Shown: positions 1 to 9,274, counted from the stretch's first letter. The stretch is DNA of 64,000 nt from JAHDFB01 sp965658745 (GCA_965658745.1 CBFHTK010000001.1:486934-550933); one strand, 5' to 3'. Notes: generated by a model not told the origin, from the letters alone. Made by a program: numbers and translations.

Positions 1-426
1 ATCATAGACTTGAAGTTGACTCGACTGGTCAAGAAGAATTGATTTTATTCCTTTGATTTCCTTAATCTCGTGTAACTGCTTTTCAGTCAAAATTGCTTTC
101 ACTCCATTAAAAACGAAGTAGGGCTGATATTGAATCGATTCCTTTTTTAAATATGCTGTAAGACTTTTCTGATCTTTTTTAGCAACTGCTTGCAAATTCT
201 CAAATACAAACTTCCCTTTGGATTCTTTGTCCCAACTCTTAATAAACTCAGGAGCTTTCCACTGGTTCTTCATCACAACAATACACGACTGCTCTTCTTG
301 CACTTCAAAACCTTTGGATACATCCGAAGATATGAATGTGCCTTGCCCAAACGAGTTTTGTGTGAAGAATAGTATGCACAAAAGTGCTAAGCTACAAACC
401 CTAAATAAATCCTTGCTCTTACTCAT
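1..426 (-). CDS. Probable subtilisin-like (S8) protease, N-terminal part only
   Basis: The frame is open from an ATG at 426 to the window edge, giving 142 residues, so the gene is truncated by the window. Residues 1-30 form a signal peptide (basic start, hydrophobic core, ending near SFGQ). Residues 80-142 resemble the inhibitor-I9-type propeptide of secreted subtilases: a stretch on incomplete chain association (YLKKESIQYQPYFVFNGVKA) followed by a segment like 'L..I..IKGIKSILLD'. The catalytic domain would lie outside the window, so the protease call is inference from the prodomain pattern and not from active-site residues. A candidate promoter lies 25 nt upstream. It could instead be another secreted protein with an I9-like fold. 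Confidence 0.5.
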   Translation of the reverse strand, partial: MSKSKDLFRVCSLALLCILFFTQNSFGQGTFISSDVSKGFEVQEEQSCIVVMKNQWKAPEFIKSWDKESKGKFVFENLQAVAKKDQKSLTAYLKKESIQYQPYFVFNGVKAILTEKQLHEIKEIKGIKSILLDQSSQLQVYD

Positions 427-451
427 ACCTATGCTGATAAATATTTATCTC

Positions 452-459
452 TAAATGTA
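452..459 (-). promoter_or_regulatory. Candidate -7 element (TACATTTA) for the protease-like gene
   Basis: On the minus strand the sequence reads TACATTTA, one base off the Bacteroidota TAnnTTTG -7 element, 25 nt before the ATG at 426. No clear -33 TTTG is visible. Confidence 0.35.
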
Positions 460-512
460 GCTTTTTCAACGTTTATAAACAAATACAATTACATCAATTG
501 TTCGCAAATCAA

Positions 513-544
513 AAATGGCCTGATAGCGAACTACCAGACCATTT
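513..544 (-). terminator. Rho-independent terminator of dnaK
   Basis: On the minus strand a 10-bp stem (AAATGGTCTG with CAGGCCATTT, one G-U pair) is followed by a run of five T. It lies 36 bases past the dnaK stop codon. Confidence 0.75.
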
Positions 545-579
545 ATCTACTCTTAATGAAATTGAATACTAGAGACTTC

Positions 580-2490
580 TTAATTATCTTCTACCTCTTC
601 AAATTCTACATCTGTGACATCTTCTGTATCAGATCCACCATCAGCGTTTCCGCCATCAGCACCTGGAGTAGCTCCAGCGCCTGCATCTTGTCCTTCTTGA
701 TACATTTCTTGACTTGCATCTTGCCAAGCCGCATTAAGCTCTGCCATCGAAGAATCAATCTTATCCATGTCTTGAAGCTTATGAGCTTCTTTCAATTCGT
801 CAGCCGCTTTTTGGATTCTTGCTTTCTTCTCTTCAGGAAGCTTTTCACCATACTCCGTCAACTGCTTTTCAGTTTGGAATACTAAAGCATCAGCCTCATT
901 CAACTTGGAAGCTTTCTCTTTTGCTGCTTTGTCAGCTTCTGAGTTAGCTTCTGCTTCTGCTTTCATTCTTGCTATCTCTTCGTCGGACAAGCCTGTTGAC
1001 GCCTCAATTCTGATATTTTGTTCCTTACCTGTACCTTTATCCTTTGCATGTACACTCAAGATACCATTTGCATCGATATCGAAAGTAACTTCAATCTGAG
1101 GTACACCTCGTGGTGCTGGTGGAATTCCATCTAGGATAAATCGACCAATTGATCTATTATCTCTAGCCATGGTTCTTTCTCCTTGAAGAATATGGATCTC
1201 AACAGATGGCTGATTATCAGCTGCTGTGGAGTACACTTTTGATTTCTTCATTGGAATCGTTGAGTTTGCTTCGATTACAACATCGTAAATATTGTTCATC
1301 GTTTCAATACCCAAAGACAAAGGAATAACATCTAGTAGAAGTACATCTTGTACATCTCCACTTAGCACACCACCTTGGATAGCTGCACCTACAGCAACAA
1401 CTTCATCTGGATTTACTGAACGGTTTGGAGCTTTTCCAAAGAAAGACTCTACTGCAGCTTGAATTGCAGGAATTCGTGTTGAACCACCAACCAAAATAAT
1501 TTCATCAATATCAGACTTTGAAAGTCCAGCATCTTTTAGAGCATCCTGACAAGGCTTCAATGTTCTCTTTATCAAAGAATCTGCTAATTGTTCAAACTTA
1601 GCACGTGACAACTTAATTACTAAGTGCTTTGGCACACCATCTACAGCGGTAACATATGGTAGATTAATTTCAGTCTCTCCTGCACTTGAAAGCTCAATTT
1701 TAGCTTTTTCAGCAGCTTCCTTCAATCTTTGAAGCGCCATTGGATCTTTTCTAAGATCAATATTCTCTTGCTCTTTGAATGAATCAGCTAACCAATCAAT
1801 AATTACTTGGTCAAAGTCATCACCTCCTAAGTGTGTATCTCCATTTGTAGATTTAACTTCAAATACTCCATCTCCTAATTCAAGGATCGAAATATCAAAA
1901 GTACCACCACCAAGGTCAAAAACAGCAATTGTTGAATCTTCTTGCTTTTTATCAAGTCCGTAAGCCAAAGCTGCTGCAGTCGGCTCATTGATTATTCTTG
2001 AAATCTTAAGACCTGCAATCTCACCTGCTTCCTTTGTTGCTTGACGCTGAGCATCATTAAAATATGCAGGAACGGTTACTACCGCTTCTGTCACTTCGCT
2101 TCCCAAAAAGTCTTCTGCAGTTTTCTTCATTTTTTGAAGAACCATTGCTGAGATTTCTTGAGGTGTATATTTACGATCATCAATTGCTACACGTACTGTG
2201 TCATTATCTCCTTTTACTACTTTGTAAGCAGTTCTTCCTGCTTCTGCAGTAACTTCACCATAACGATTACCCATGAATCGCTTAATAGAAGAAACTGTTC
2301 TAGTAGGATTTGTAATAGCCTGTCTTTTTGCAGGATCACCAATTTTTCTTTCTCCATTATCTAGAAAAGCCACAACAGATGGTGTCGTTCTCTTTCCTTC
2401 TTGATTGGGGATGACAACTGGCTCGTTACCTTCCATTACGGCAACGCAGGAATTTGTTGTTCCTAAGTCAATACCTATAATTTTACCCAT
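580..2490 (-). CDS. dnaK: Molecular chaperone DnaK (Hsp70)
   Basis: A full-length 636-residue Hsp70. It is the ATP-driven chaperone that binds exposed hydrophobic peptides with DnaJ and GrpE in the cytoplasm. The nucleotide-binding domain (about 1-385) shows the phosphate-1 loop IGIDLGTTNS near residue 5, IINEPTAAALAYG, the phosphate-2 loop DLGGGTFD and the adenosine motif VGGSTRIP. The substrate-binding domain and helical lid follow, and the tail is Gly/Asp-rich, ending in the acidic EEVEDN. The start at 2490 is the only ATG that keeps the phosphate-1 loop in place, and it is preceded by an A-rich stretch with no Shine-Dalgarno. It is transcribed alone, with its own terminator. No CIRCE element (HrcA operator) is visible upstream. 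dnaJ and grpE are not adjacent. Confidence 0.98.
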   Translation of the reverse strand: MGKIIGIDLGTTNSCVAVMEGNEPVVIPNQEGKRTTPSVVAFLDNGERKIGDPAKRQAITNPTRTVSSIKRFMGNRYGEVTAEAGRTAYKVVKGDNDTVRVAIDDRKYTPQEISAMVLQKMKKTAEDFLGSEVTEAVVTVPAYFNDAQRQATKEAGEIAGLKISRIINEPTAAALAYGLDKKQEDSTIAVFDLGGGTFDISILELGDGVFEVKSTNGDTHLGGDDFDQVIIDWLADSFKEQENIDLRKDPMALQRLKEAAEKAKIELSSAGETEINLPYVTAVDGVPKHLVIKLSRAKFEQLADSLIKRTLKPCQDALKDAGLSKSDIDEIILVGGSTRIPAIQAAVESFFGKAPNRSVNPDEVVAVGAAIQGGVLSGDVQDVLLLDVIPLSLGIETMNNIYDVVIEANSTIPMKKSKVYSTAADNQPSVEIHILQGERTMARDNRSIGRFILDGIPPAPRGVPQIEVTFDIDANGILSVHAKDKGTGKEQNIRIEASTGLSDEEIARMKAEAEANSEADKAAKEKASKLNEADALVFQTEKQLTEYGEKLPEEKKARIQKAADELKEAHKLQDMDKIDSSMAELNAAWQDASQEMYQEGQDAGAGATPGADGGNADGGSDTEDVTDVEFEEVEDN

Positions 2491-2612
2491 TTTTATTTAG
2501 ATTTTTTGTGTTTCTGAATGAATTACACAAATACTATGTCAATATATGTGCCAATAGGCCATAGAGTGACATTTTATCAAGATGCTTGAAATAATGTCTT
2601 TATTCCATAAAA

Positions 2613-2645
2613 AAATGCTGACATTTCGTCAGAATGTCAGCATTT
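2613..2645 (-). terminator. Rho-independent terminator of the lipoprotein gene at 2675
   Basis: A perfect 12-bp inverted repeat (AAATGCTGACAT / ATGTCAGCATTT, 9-nt loop) is followed on the minus strand by a seven-T run. It ends the gene at 2675-3691 and separates it from dnaK. Confidence 0.85.
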
Positions 2646-2674
2646 GTTATGTCTTAGTAAACAGAATTGTCAGC

Positions 2675-3691
2675 TTATTGGAATCCCAAGTCTTTAGTAA
2701 ATTGGCCAAACCTCAAACTATCTTGAGTTGAATTAGAAAGAAAGACGTTTCTAACATACTGCACATTTCGCTCAGCAATCAATCCTAAACCTTCCGAAAG
2801 GTTTGTGTAAGGCGGAATTGGCTGAGAAGATGTAATACCTGTATTTGCATTTATAAAATCTAAGTACTTGACAAGCTCCTCGCCGCTGTAAACAAACTCT
2901 GCATCCATAAACTCAAAAGTCCTTACGTACTTCTCGTCTTTTTCAAGATTTGACCCCATAAACTTATAGAACTCAATTCCAGGAATTGAAAGAATACTCT
3001 CATCCCTTACCTCTCCTAATCTCCAACGAATAACTTTAGGTTCAAATTCTGGCTCCTCATCAAGTAAATTTGCTTCTTCATAATGTATAATATAATTCAC
3101 AGAATAAAGAACTGCAGGATTACTCCCAAAGTTAGCCCACTGGATTCTATAATCAGCTTGTGTCGGTATATTAATATTTGCACTAGGTTTTGGCGTTGAA
3201 ATCAAAAGTGTATCTAACAAATTAATTGATGCAGTAACTGGCTCATCTCCTTCCTCACGCTGCAATTCGAAAGTTACGCGGTCACCTGGTCTAAAATCTG
3301 TTTCTGAACCGATGTGGTAGTATATAAAATTGGGATCGGTTAAGAAAAAACCTTCAGCACGGTTAAAACCTAGCGTTTTTGCATCTACTTGATCCAAAAC
3401 GAAACTAGTGTTCTGAGTTTCGTTTACAAGTCTGACGACTGCATTTGGATAATAAAGTGAATCTGCAATCTGCGCAATCTCAGAAGCAGGCCTTAGTGGA
3501 TCAATAAAGCCTCTTTCAACTCTGATAAACTGTTCATTAGTTGTTGAAGACAACAAGGCATAGGCCACTGGAACATCTGCACCTGGTTCAACCAAATTCA
3601 ATGTATTGTCACATGAACTTAGAAAATACATACATCCCAACAGCAAAAATGATGCTTTTAGGTATGAACTTATATTTTGTAATTTTTTCAT
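2675..3691 (-). CDS. Outer-membrane lipoprotein, DUF4249-like
   Basis: 338 residues with a lipoprotein signal peptide: a basic start, hydrophobic core and lipobox LSSC with the lipidated Cys near residue 27. The mature part has the general make-up of DUF4249 lipoproteins, with an N-terminal Ig-like strand pattern, 'ADSLYYPNAVVRLVNE' and 'PGDRVTFELQREEGDEPVTASINL', but I see no decisive signature, so the family assignment is tentative. DUF4249 proteins usually sit beside a TonB-dependent receptor, and none is adjacent here, unlike the pair at 41.5-44.8 kb. The gene has its own terminator. A -7 promoter element ends only 4 nt before the ATG, so the mRNA may be leaderless. Confidence 0.6.
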   Translation of the reverse strand: MKKLQNISSYLKASFLLLGCMYFLSSCDNTLNLVEPGADVPVAYALLSSTTNEQFIRVERGFIDPLRPASEIAQIADSLYYPNAVVRLVNETQNTSFVLDQVDAKTLGFNRAEGFFLTDPNFIYYHIGSETDFRPGDRVTFELQREEGDEPVTASINLLDTLLISTPKPSANINIPTQADYRIQWANFGSNPAVLYSVNYIIHYEEANLLDEEPEFEPKVIRWRLGEVRDESILSIPGIEFYKFMGSNLEKDEKYVRTFEFMDAEFVYSGEELVKYLDFINANTGITSSQPIPPYTNLSEGLGLIAERNVQYVRNVFLSNSTQDSLRFGQFTKDLGFQ

Positions 3692-3695
3692 CTTG

Positions 3696-3703
3696 CAAAT
3701 GTA
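3696..3703 (-). promoter_or_regulatory. -7 element TACATTTG ending 4 nt before the ATG
   Basis: A perfect TAnnTTTG on the minus strand, followed by CAAG and then the ATG at 3691. The predicted transcription start falls at or within a few bases of the start codon. A correctly spaced -33 box is not evident. Confidence 0.5.
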
Positions 3704-3787
3704 AAGTTATTAAGTAATAACTGCGTCTATCAACCAAATATTATATAGATCAATTCGTGATAAAAGTCACATTGACTACATGCGTTT

Positions 3788-4868
3788 CTATTCTGGATTC
3801 CAAGTCAAATACGCTTTCAAAAATCCTTCTAGGTCACCATCAAGAACTGCATCCGTATTGTTGTTTGAAAAATTAGTTCTATGATCCTTGACTCTGCGAT
3901 CATCAAGCACGTAAGATCGGATCTGTGAACCCCATTCGTTTTTCATTTTGCCCGCTTCAATTTTTTGCTTCTCAAGTTTTCTTCTTTCGAGTTCGGCTTC
4001 ATACAATCTCGACTTAAGCATTACAATCGCTTTCTCCCTATTCAGGTGTTGAGATCTTTCTTCTTGACATTCTACCACAATGCCAGAAGGCAAATGCCTT
4101 ACTCGAACTGCAGATTCTGTCTTATTTACATGTTGTCCTCCTGCTCCACTAGCCCTGAATGTATCCCAATCAAGATCAGCAGGATTCACATCGATTTCAA
4201 TCCTATTATCAATTAGCGGATGTACAAAAACTGAGGCAAAAGAAGTCATTCTTTTGCCTTGAGAATTGAATGGACTCACTCGAACAAGTCTGTGAACGCC
4301 ATTTTCGCCTTTCAGCATACCAAATCCATAATCACCCTGAATTTCAATAGATACAGACTTTATTCCCGCAACGTCACCTGAGACTTCATTAAGAATCGAG
4401 GTCTTATAATCATTCTTTTCAGCCCACATAAGGTACATACGTCTAAGCATATCAGCCCAATCGCATGCTTCTGTACCCCCTGCTCCTGCATTTATTTCCA
4501 AAATGCAGGAAAGCTCATCTTCCTCTTGATCCATTGCTGTCCGGAACTCGACATCTTCAAACAACTCTACAGTAGTATTAAATTTGTCATTCATTTCTGT
4601 TTCTGAAATGTCTCCAGCACGAAAAAACTCATCAAACACTTCAAGTTCATCAAGTTTCTCCTTCAGCGCATCGTACTTACTGATCCAATTTTTATGCGTT
4701 TTTATTATACGCATGATTTCCTCAGCACGTTTGGAATCCTCCCAAAAAGTAGGATCAACAGTTAATTGTTCATACTCTTCAAGCTCTATTGATCGTTTTT
4801 CTACGTCAAAGATAGCCCTTCAAGTGGGCTAGCCTATTTGTTAAATCTTTAAACTGATCTGTTGTCAT
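3788..4868 (-). CDS. prfB: Peptide chain release factor 2, with programmed +1 frameshift
   Basis: RF2 recognises UGA/UAA stops and triggers peptide release. The gene is in two frames. It starts at ATG 4868 and reads 20 codons (MTTDQFKDLTNRLAHLKGYL) to an in-frame TGA at 4808-4806. Skipping the T at 4808 joins it to the frame running to 3788, giving about 359 residues, the normal RF2 length. The slippery site reads CTT TGA C, preceded by AAGGGC-TAT, as in the well-known E. coli site. The downstream part carries the catalytic GAGGQHVNKT loop, and the stop-codon recognition region lies in 'LVRVSPFNSQGKRMTSFASV'. Reading only the long open frame (from an ATG at 4714) would lose the first 51 residues. 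RF2 abundance autoregulates the frameshift. A terminator at 4884-4913 separates it from the gene upstream. Confidence 0.95.
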
Positions 4869-4883
4869 AGTATCGAAATAAAA

Positions 4884-4913
4884 TAGCTGGTATCACATAT
4901 GTCATACCAGCTA
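4884..4913 (-). terminator. Terminator of the FKBP gene
   Basis: A perfect 10-bp stem (TAGCTGGTAT / ATACCAGCTA, 10-nt loop) followed on the minus strand by TTTTATTT. It ends 16 nt before the prfB start codon. Confidence 0.7.
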
Positions 4914-4932
4914 CTAAAAACTAATTTTACGA

Positions 4933-5814
4933 TTATTGTTCTACTTCAATATAGAATATGAGTTCATCTCCAGGTTGTATTTTACCACTGCCAGATTCTC
5001 CATAACCTAAATCACTAGGAATTATTAATGTTGCTTTACTACCCTTTGGAAGCAATGCTACACCTTCATCCCAACCTTTTATCACGCGCCCTTGTCCCAA
5101 TGGAAAACTAAAAGTCTGTCCTCTCTTCCACGAATTATCGAACTCCTCACCTGTGCGCGAAAGCACTCCATAGTAATTTACTGACACTCTGTTGCCCACC
5201 TCTGGTAAATCTCCAGTACCTTTTTCGTGAATGATATACTTTAATCCAGAATCAGTTTTCTGAATATCATTGCTCATTGCACCGCTCTTTATCTTAGCGT
5301 AGTAATCAGAAACTTTAGAAGCGATCTCTTTTTCAACTGCTTTACTAGCTTCGATCAATTTAGCTTTTGCCTCTTGCTCAGCTTTTAATTTGCTCTGATA
5401 CTCGGCTTCATCCGCCATTTCAAAGAATCCGACCTTATAAATAAGACTATCGAAACCCGAACCTTGTGCTCCCTGATTTTTACCTAGATAAATGTGGATG
5501 CTATCTCCAACAGAAGCATCTAAAAGAATTTCAGAAAAAGGGCTTGGATTACCACCTGCACCAGGTTCTACTAATTTCAAAATACCTGGTTGTCCTGATT
5601 CTTCTGAACTAAAGACCACTTCACCATCCAAGCTTACTACTTCTGCATTAAAGTATGCATAGTTATTAAGTACTGCTTTGGGTCCCTTACCTTGAGAAAT
5701 TGTCTCATATCTGTAACCCTCTGAAGTTTCTTTCACTTCGCTCTTAGTTACCGTTTCGTTACATGATGCAAGTAAAAAGCAAAGCATGCTCAATAAGATT
5801 ATATTTTTTGTCAT
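4933..5814 (-). CDS. FKBP-type peptidyl-prolyl isomerase lipoprotein, two FKBP-like domains
   Basis: 293 residues. The N-terminus is a lipoprotein signal (lipobox LASC, Cys 18), so the protein should be anchored in the envelope. The C-terminal domain (about 185-293) is a canonical FKBP: VSVNYYGVL, EFDNSWKRG, FPLGQGRVIKGWDEG, and the final GYGESGSGKIQPGDELIFYIEV. FKBPs speed up Xaa-Pro isomerisation in folding proteins. Residues 30-130 look like a second, degenerate FKBP domain (GYRYETISQGKGPKA, then YFNAEVVSLDGEVVFSS), joined by a charged helical linker of about 45 residues rich in Ala, Lys and Glu. The arrangement resembles envelope FKBPs such as GldI of gliding Bacteroidota, but I cannot claim orthology. 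It follows nrnA by 31 bases and probably shares its transcript. Confidence 0.88.
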   Translation of the reverse strand: MTKNIILLSMLCFLLASCNETVTKSEVKETSEGYRYETISQGKGPKAVLNNYAYFNAEVVSLDGEVVFSSEESGQPGILKLVEPGAGGNPSPFSEILLDASVGDSIHIYLGKNQGAQGSGFDSLIYKVGFFEMADEAEYQSKLKAEQEAKAKLIEASKAVEKEIASKVSDYYAKIKSGAMSNDIQKTDSGLKYIIHEKGTGDLPEVGNRVSVNYYGVLSRTGEEFDNSWKRGQTFSFPLGQGRVIKGWDEGVALLPKGSKATLIIPSDLGYGESGSGKIQPGDELIFYIEVEQ

Positions 5815-5845
5815 TGTAATTTATAATATTTGAATAAAGTAAAAA

Positions 5846-6859
5846 TTATTTCTGGACTTCTCTTTTTTCCATATACTGCGGTAGAACTTCCTTAAACTTT
5901 TCGATAACCTTAGTTAGAGAACCATATTGCGCTCCACCTGCCGCATTTTTATGACCTCCTCCTCTGAAATGATTTCTAGCTATTTCCTGAACGGAAATAT
6001 CTCCTTTCGATCTCATGGAGATTTTAACGATCTGTGGTTGTTGAGTTATAAAAGCCGCAAGCTCTATATCCTTTATCATAAGCATATAATTTACTATGCC
6101 TTCAGTATCACCTCGTTGTATATCAAAATTTTGGTAATCATATTTGTTCAGTACAATCAACGCAGTTCTGTACTCTTCTAGTATCTCCATCCGCTTATAC
6201 AGCGCATGCGCAAGCAGTTTCATTTGCTTAACTTTCATGCTATTAAAGATGAGATCTTGTATTTCCTTTACATTAATACCAGTTGCTTGCATTGCTGCAG
6301 CACATGTGAATGTTTCAGGTCTTGTATTATACTTGAATGAACCTGTATCTGTTATCAATCCAGTCATAATGCAAGTTGCTACTTCCATGCTTATCGGTGC
6401 ACGAAATTCCAACTTTTTGATAAATTCGTAAACGAGTTCTGCAGTTGAGCTAGCTGTTGTTTCAGATAATCCGAAATCATAAAATGGCTCTGGATCTAAA
6501 TGATGGTCAATCATAATGATTTTAGCATCTTTCAATGATGCAATTTTTGCACCCAATCGATCGATCCGGTCAAGTGCATTAAAATCTAGAGCAAATACTA
6601 CATCACAAGTGTCAATAAAGGGATCAAGTTCCTCATTGTGCACGTCGTAAATGAAGAAGCTCTTTATTTGAGGTAAATATGTAAAAGTTGAAGGATACTC
6701 ACTTGGAGCTGCAACTTTTACATTATGTCCCATTTCTTGTAGATATAAAGACAGCGCCAAGGATGAACCAAGGGCATCACCATCCGGATTCCTGTGGGAT
6801 GTGATTAATATATTTTTTGATATTCTGAGTAAATCTCGAACCTCTTGAATTCCTTCCAT
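5846..6859 (-). CDS. nrnA: DHH/DHHA1 phosphoesterase NrnA (oligoribonuclease / pAp phosphatase)
   Basis: 337 residues from the ATG at 6859. A TTG at 6871 is in frame but a less likely start. NrnA-type enzymes degrade 2-5 nt RNA and dephosphorylate 3'-phosphoadenosine 5'-phosphate in the cytoplasm. Metal-binding motifs of the DHH domain are visible: SHRNPDGDALGSS near residue 25, 'VVFALDFNALDR' near 90 and IDHHLDPEP near 118. The DHHA1 domain ends with the substrate-binding GGGHKNAAGG near residue 307. Length and order match the family. The FKBP lipoprotein gene follows after 31 bases in the same direction. The functional link between the two is unknown. Confidence 0.9.
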   Translation of the reverse strand: MEGIQEVRDLLRISKNILITSHRNPDGDALGSSLALSLYLQEMGHNVKVAAPSEYPSTFTYLPQIKSFFIYDVHNEELDPFIDTCDVVFALDFNALDRIDRLGAKIASLKDAKIIMIDHHLDPEPFYDFGLSETTASSTAELVYEFIKKLEFRAPISMEVATCIMTGLITDTGSFKYNTRPETFTCAAAMQATGINVKEIQDLIFNSMKVKQMKLLAHALYKRMEILEEYRTALIVLNKYDYQNFDIQRGDTEGIVNYMLMIKDIELAAFITQQPQIVKISMRSKGDISVQEIARNHFRGGGHKNAAGGAQYGSLTKVIEKFKEVLPQYMEKREVQK

Positions 6860-7078
6860 AAGCAGCCGCAAAATTGAATAAATATAATGACATATCCAAT
6901 TTAAGCCATACCAAAAGCACCGCTACTATTCTGATAAAAAAGCAGAACAAACCCAAATTGTAACGCGAGTTCGACAAACAAATAGACTATACAAACCAAA
7001 AGAAGAAAACTGTTATAAACTTGTATCTAAATCAAGTCTTGATTACATCAAAACAGATCCAAATTGACAAAAGTAGTG

Positions 7079-8053
7079 CTAGTACAACCCGTTAATGTCC
7101 AATCGGAACGTAAACTTACCGCATTGTTCTGCTGGAGCATCTATATCCTTCTCGTAAAGATAATTTTTTGCTACACGCAAAGCCTCTTTCATGAGAGCTT
7201 TGTCTCTAATTGTAGTTTCTTTTCGATTCAGCTCAGTATGGATTACCTGTCCTCGTGGATTTACACACATTTTAATAACAATTTTACCTGTTACTTTTTG
7301 ACTCATTATCGTTCCTAAGCTAGGAGTCTTAATAATTCTTCTTCCGAATATACCGTTTCCTGAGTCGTCATAAGCCCCAGTACCTAAACCTCCTGTCCCT
7401 ACTCCACTATTACCAACATTACCGGAATCATCTTTTCCGCTCCCCGAACCAGAGGTTGAACTGCCGTTACCAGGATTCCCTGTACTAGGCTTGGTACTTG
7501 TATTGTTGCTCCCCGAACCTGAACCAGAAGATGATGGCTTTGAGGTGCTAGGCTTAGGTTTTGATACAGGTACATCCTTTGCTGGAATGTCAGGAACTGG
7601 ATCTTTTTCTGGCTGTTCAAGCTCTATGTCCTCAACAGCTTCAATTGGACTATCTTCTTCTACAATGTCTTCAACTACAGGGTCAATGGGGTCTGGTACT
7701 TCCTGGACAGCTTCGTCAACTATTTCTTCTTCGACCGGTTCTTCCTGGAGTTCTTCAATCACTTCTCTTATTGCTGGAACATCCTCCTGTATTTCTGCTT
7801 CTTTTGCTCTTTCTTCTTTTTCAGCTTGAGCAGGGAGACCTCCAGCTTTTTCTCTACCCGTGGTGCTATTGCTACTTTTATCAAACGAAAAGTCAATAGC
7901 TACGGCATATTGCTCGTCGATTGACTCATCTGGATCATCTTGAAACCTTCCGAAAATAAAAAGCAAGAGCAACAAAATTACATGAATAGCAATAGAATAG
8001 TTTCTACTCTTTCTTTGATTCTTTTGTTCTACAACATTTAATTCCTCGTACAT
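7079..8053 (-). CDS. TonB-like energy transducer
   Basis: 324 residues. A short cytoplasmic N-terminus is followed by one membrane helix (about 20-41). A long acidic, proline-rich periplasmic linker (about 75-165, many EE, VE and DP pairs) and a Gly/Ser/Thr-rich stretch (about 165-230) come next. The C-terminal domain (about 240-324) has the TonB pattern: VTGKIVIKMCVNPRGQVIHT, then 'ALRVAKNYLY' and a final 'GKFTFRLDI'. TonB proteins carry proton-motive energy from an ExbB/ExbD motor to outer-membrane receptors. No exbB or exbD lies next to it. The acidic linker is unlike the Pro-Lys linker of E. coli TonB but common in this phylum. TolA-like function is an alternative. Confidence 0.75.
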   Translation of the reverse strand: MYEELNVVEQKNQRKSRNYSIAIHVILLLLLFIFGRFQDDPDESIDEQYAVAIDFSFDKSSNSTTGREKAGGLPAQAEKEERAKEAEIQEDVPAIREVIEELQEEPVEEEIVDEAVQEVPDPIDPVVEDIVEEDSPIEAVEDIELEQPEKDPVPDIPAKDVPVSKPKPSTSKPSSSGSGSGSNNTSTKPSTGNPGNGSSTSGSGSGKDDSGNVGNSGVGTGGLGTGAYDDSGNGIFGRRIIKTPSLGTIMSQKVTGKIVIKMCVNPRGQVIHTELNRKETTIRDKALMKEALRVAKNYLYEKDIDAPAEQCGKFTFRLDINGLY

Positions 8054-8282
8054 AATTTATCTCTTTTGTCGTTGCAAGATAGTGATGACTTTCTCTTGAT
8101 CTATACTCGCATGTTACTCCCCTCAATCGAGCAAGTCGCAAAAATTACGCCATCTTTCTATAATCATGACGAATTCAAGCAATATATTACACAAATATAA
8201 ATATCATATTATATCTACTCGTAATATATCGAACTAGTTTAAGAAGATCTTGTTAATCCTCGAGTTCACATTTGTCAATGCA

Positions 8283-9170
8283 TCAGTCGTTTCGATTTTT
8301 AAACAACCGTGACTTCGTTTCCTGCTCGGGCTCCTCTTTCTTAAATGCTCGAACATCACCAGCTCCCCAAAGTTTATCCTTATATATCCAATCACCGCCG
8401 TCCTTGAAATAAGCGGTATAGGTTCCGTCGGGTACAAAAGTATTACCTGAAACTCCTGGGATTCGGGATCGGACTTCCATTAGATGATCAATGACAACAG
8501 CTCCTAGTTCCTGATCATCCCGAATCGTCATTGAGACGTCTGCTGAATACCTATATATCTTTCTATATTGCTCAATATTGCGCGCAGTTTCTTGTCTTTT
8601 AATTAACACAGGGGCTCCAAAAACGGGCTTTCCTTGATCGAATGATAACACTTCTAAAACTTTCCTTTTTTCGTATAATGAAGGTTGACTGTAAGCGAAA
8701 AGTAAGTAATGATTTTTTCCATCATTGACAAAAGGCACCATGTGATAGTACAAACCAGATACCCATCTTTCTGTTCCAAGCTCTTCGTACTCAATATCTT
8801 CTAAATCACTTGTTGGCTGCAGTGCAAAATATGAATTATCTTCTTTTAATTGGATGTATCCAAAATCAGTTGACTTGCCAGAGCGTTCATTGATCTGAAA
8901 AGTAAACAGTTTGAAACTTGAATCAGGCGGAATTAATGTACTGATATAAGGGGTGTTTTCAAGAGGGATTGAATAGGAACTCGGTTGATCGAGGAATCCT
9001 TCAAAGCGGGTCTTAAATTCTTCCAAAGCCTTAAGACGATGTGATTCAGCATCTGCGTGGACCATCACGTCAGCATAAAAGAATAGATCTTCTAAATTAG
9101 TCTTCTGAGCATCAAGATAATTGATAACAGCTACAAAAAGCAGAAGGGTTAAGGAAGTACTTTTGAGCAT
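8283..9170 (-). CDS. Secreted protein of unknown function
   Basis: 295 residues with a signal peptide of about 21 residues ending in DAQ, the usual Bacteroidota cleavage pattern. The mature protein contains 'GTERWVSGLYYHMVPF', 'YLLFAYSQPSLYEKRKVLEVLSF' and, near the C-terminus, 'PDGTYTAYFKDGGDWIYKDK', which look like beta-rich segments. The tail is charged (EEPEQETKSRLFKNRND). I do not recognise a named domain or catalytic motif. It lies alone, with 229 bases of featureless AT-rich DNA before the TonB-like gene downstream. It is probably a conserved periplasmic or surface protein of this lineage. Confidence 0.65.
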   Translation of the reverse strand: MLKSTSLTLLLFVAVINYLDAQKTNLEDLFFYADVMVHADAESHRLKALEEFKTRFEGFLDQPSSYSIPLENTPYISTLIPPDSSFKLFTFQINERSGKSTDFGYIQLKEDNSYFALQPTSDLEDIEYEELGTERWVSGLYYHMVPFVNDGKNHYLLFAYSQPSLYEKRKVLEVLSFDQGKPVFGAPVLIKRQETARNIEQYRKIYRYSADVSMTIRDDQELGAVVIDHLMEVRSRIPGVSGNTFVPDGTYTAYFKDGGDWIYKDKLWGAGDVRAFKKEEPEQETKSRLFKNRND

Positions 9171-9274
9171 AGATTCATCTTTACCTTAAGATAACGCTTG
9201 AAAATAAAAATATGATACAAAGAAATTACAAGTTTTTTTTGAGCTTGACTCAAATAACGAATTTATCAGTACTA

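Noticed and set aside
556..885. 109-residue plus-strand frame opposite the dnaK C-terminus
   Set aside because: Fully antisense to a conserved gene, with composition that follows from dnaK codons.
2528..2556. Sigma-54-like TTGGCACATATATTGAC on the minus strand upstream of dnaK
   Set aside because: The -12 element reads GA in place of the invariant GC, and the same stretch can serve as a -33/-7 promoter (TTGG and TATTTG, 17 bp apart).
7023..7037. Palindrome AATCAAG-T-CTTGATT near the end of the TonB-like gene
   Set aside because: The one-base centre prevents a stable hairpin and no T run follows, so it is not a convincing terminator.
7491..7899. Long plus-strand frames antisense to the TonB-like gene
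   Set aside because: They arise from the low-complexity Ser/Gly/Glu-rich coding sequence on the other strand and show no start signals or domain content.
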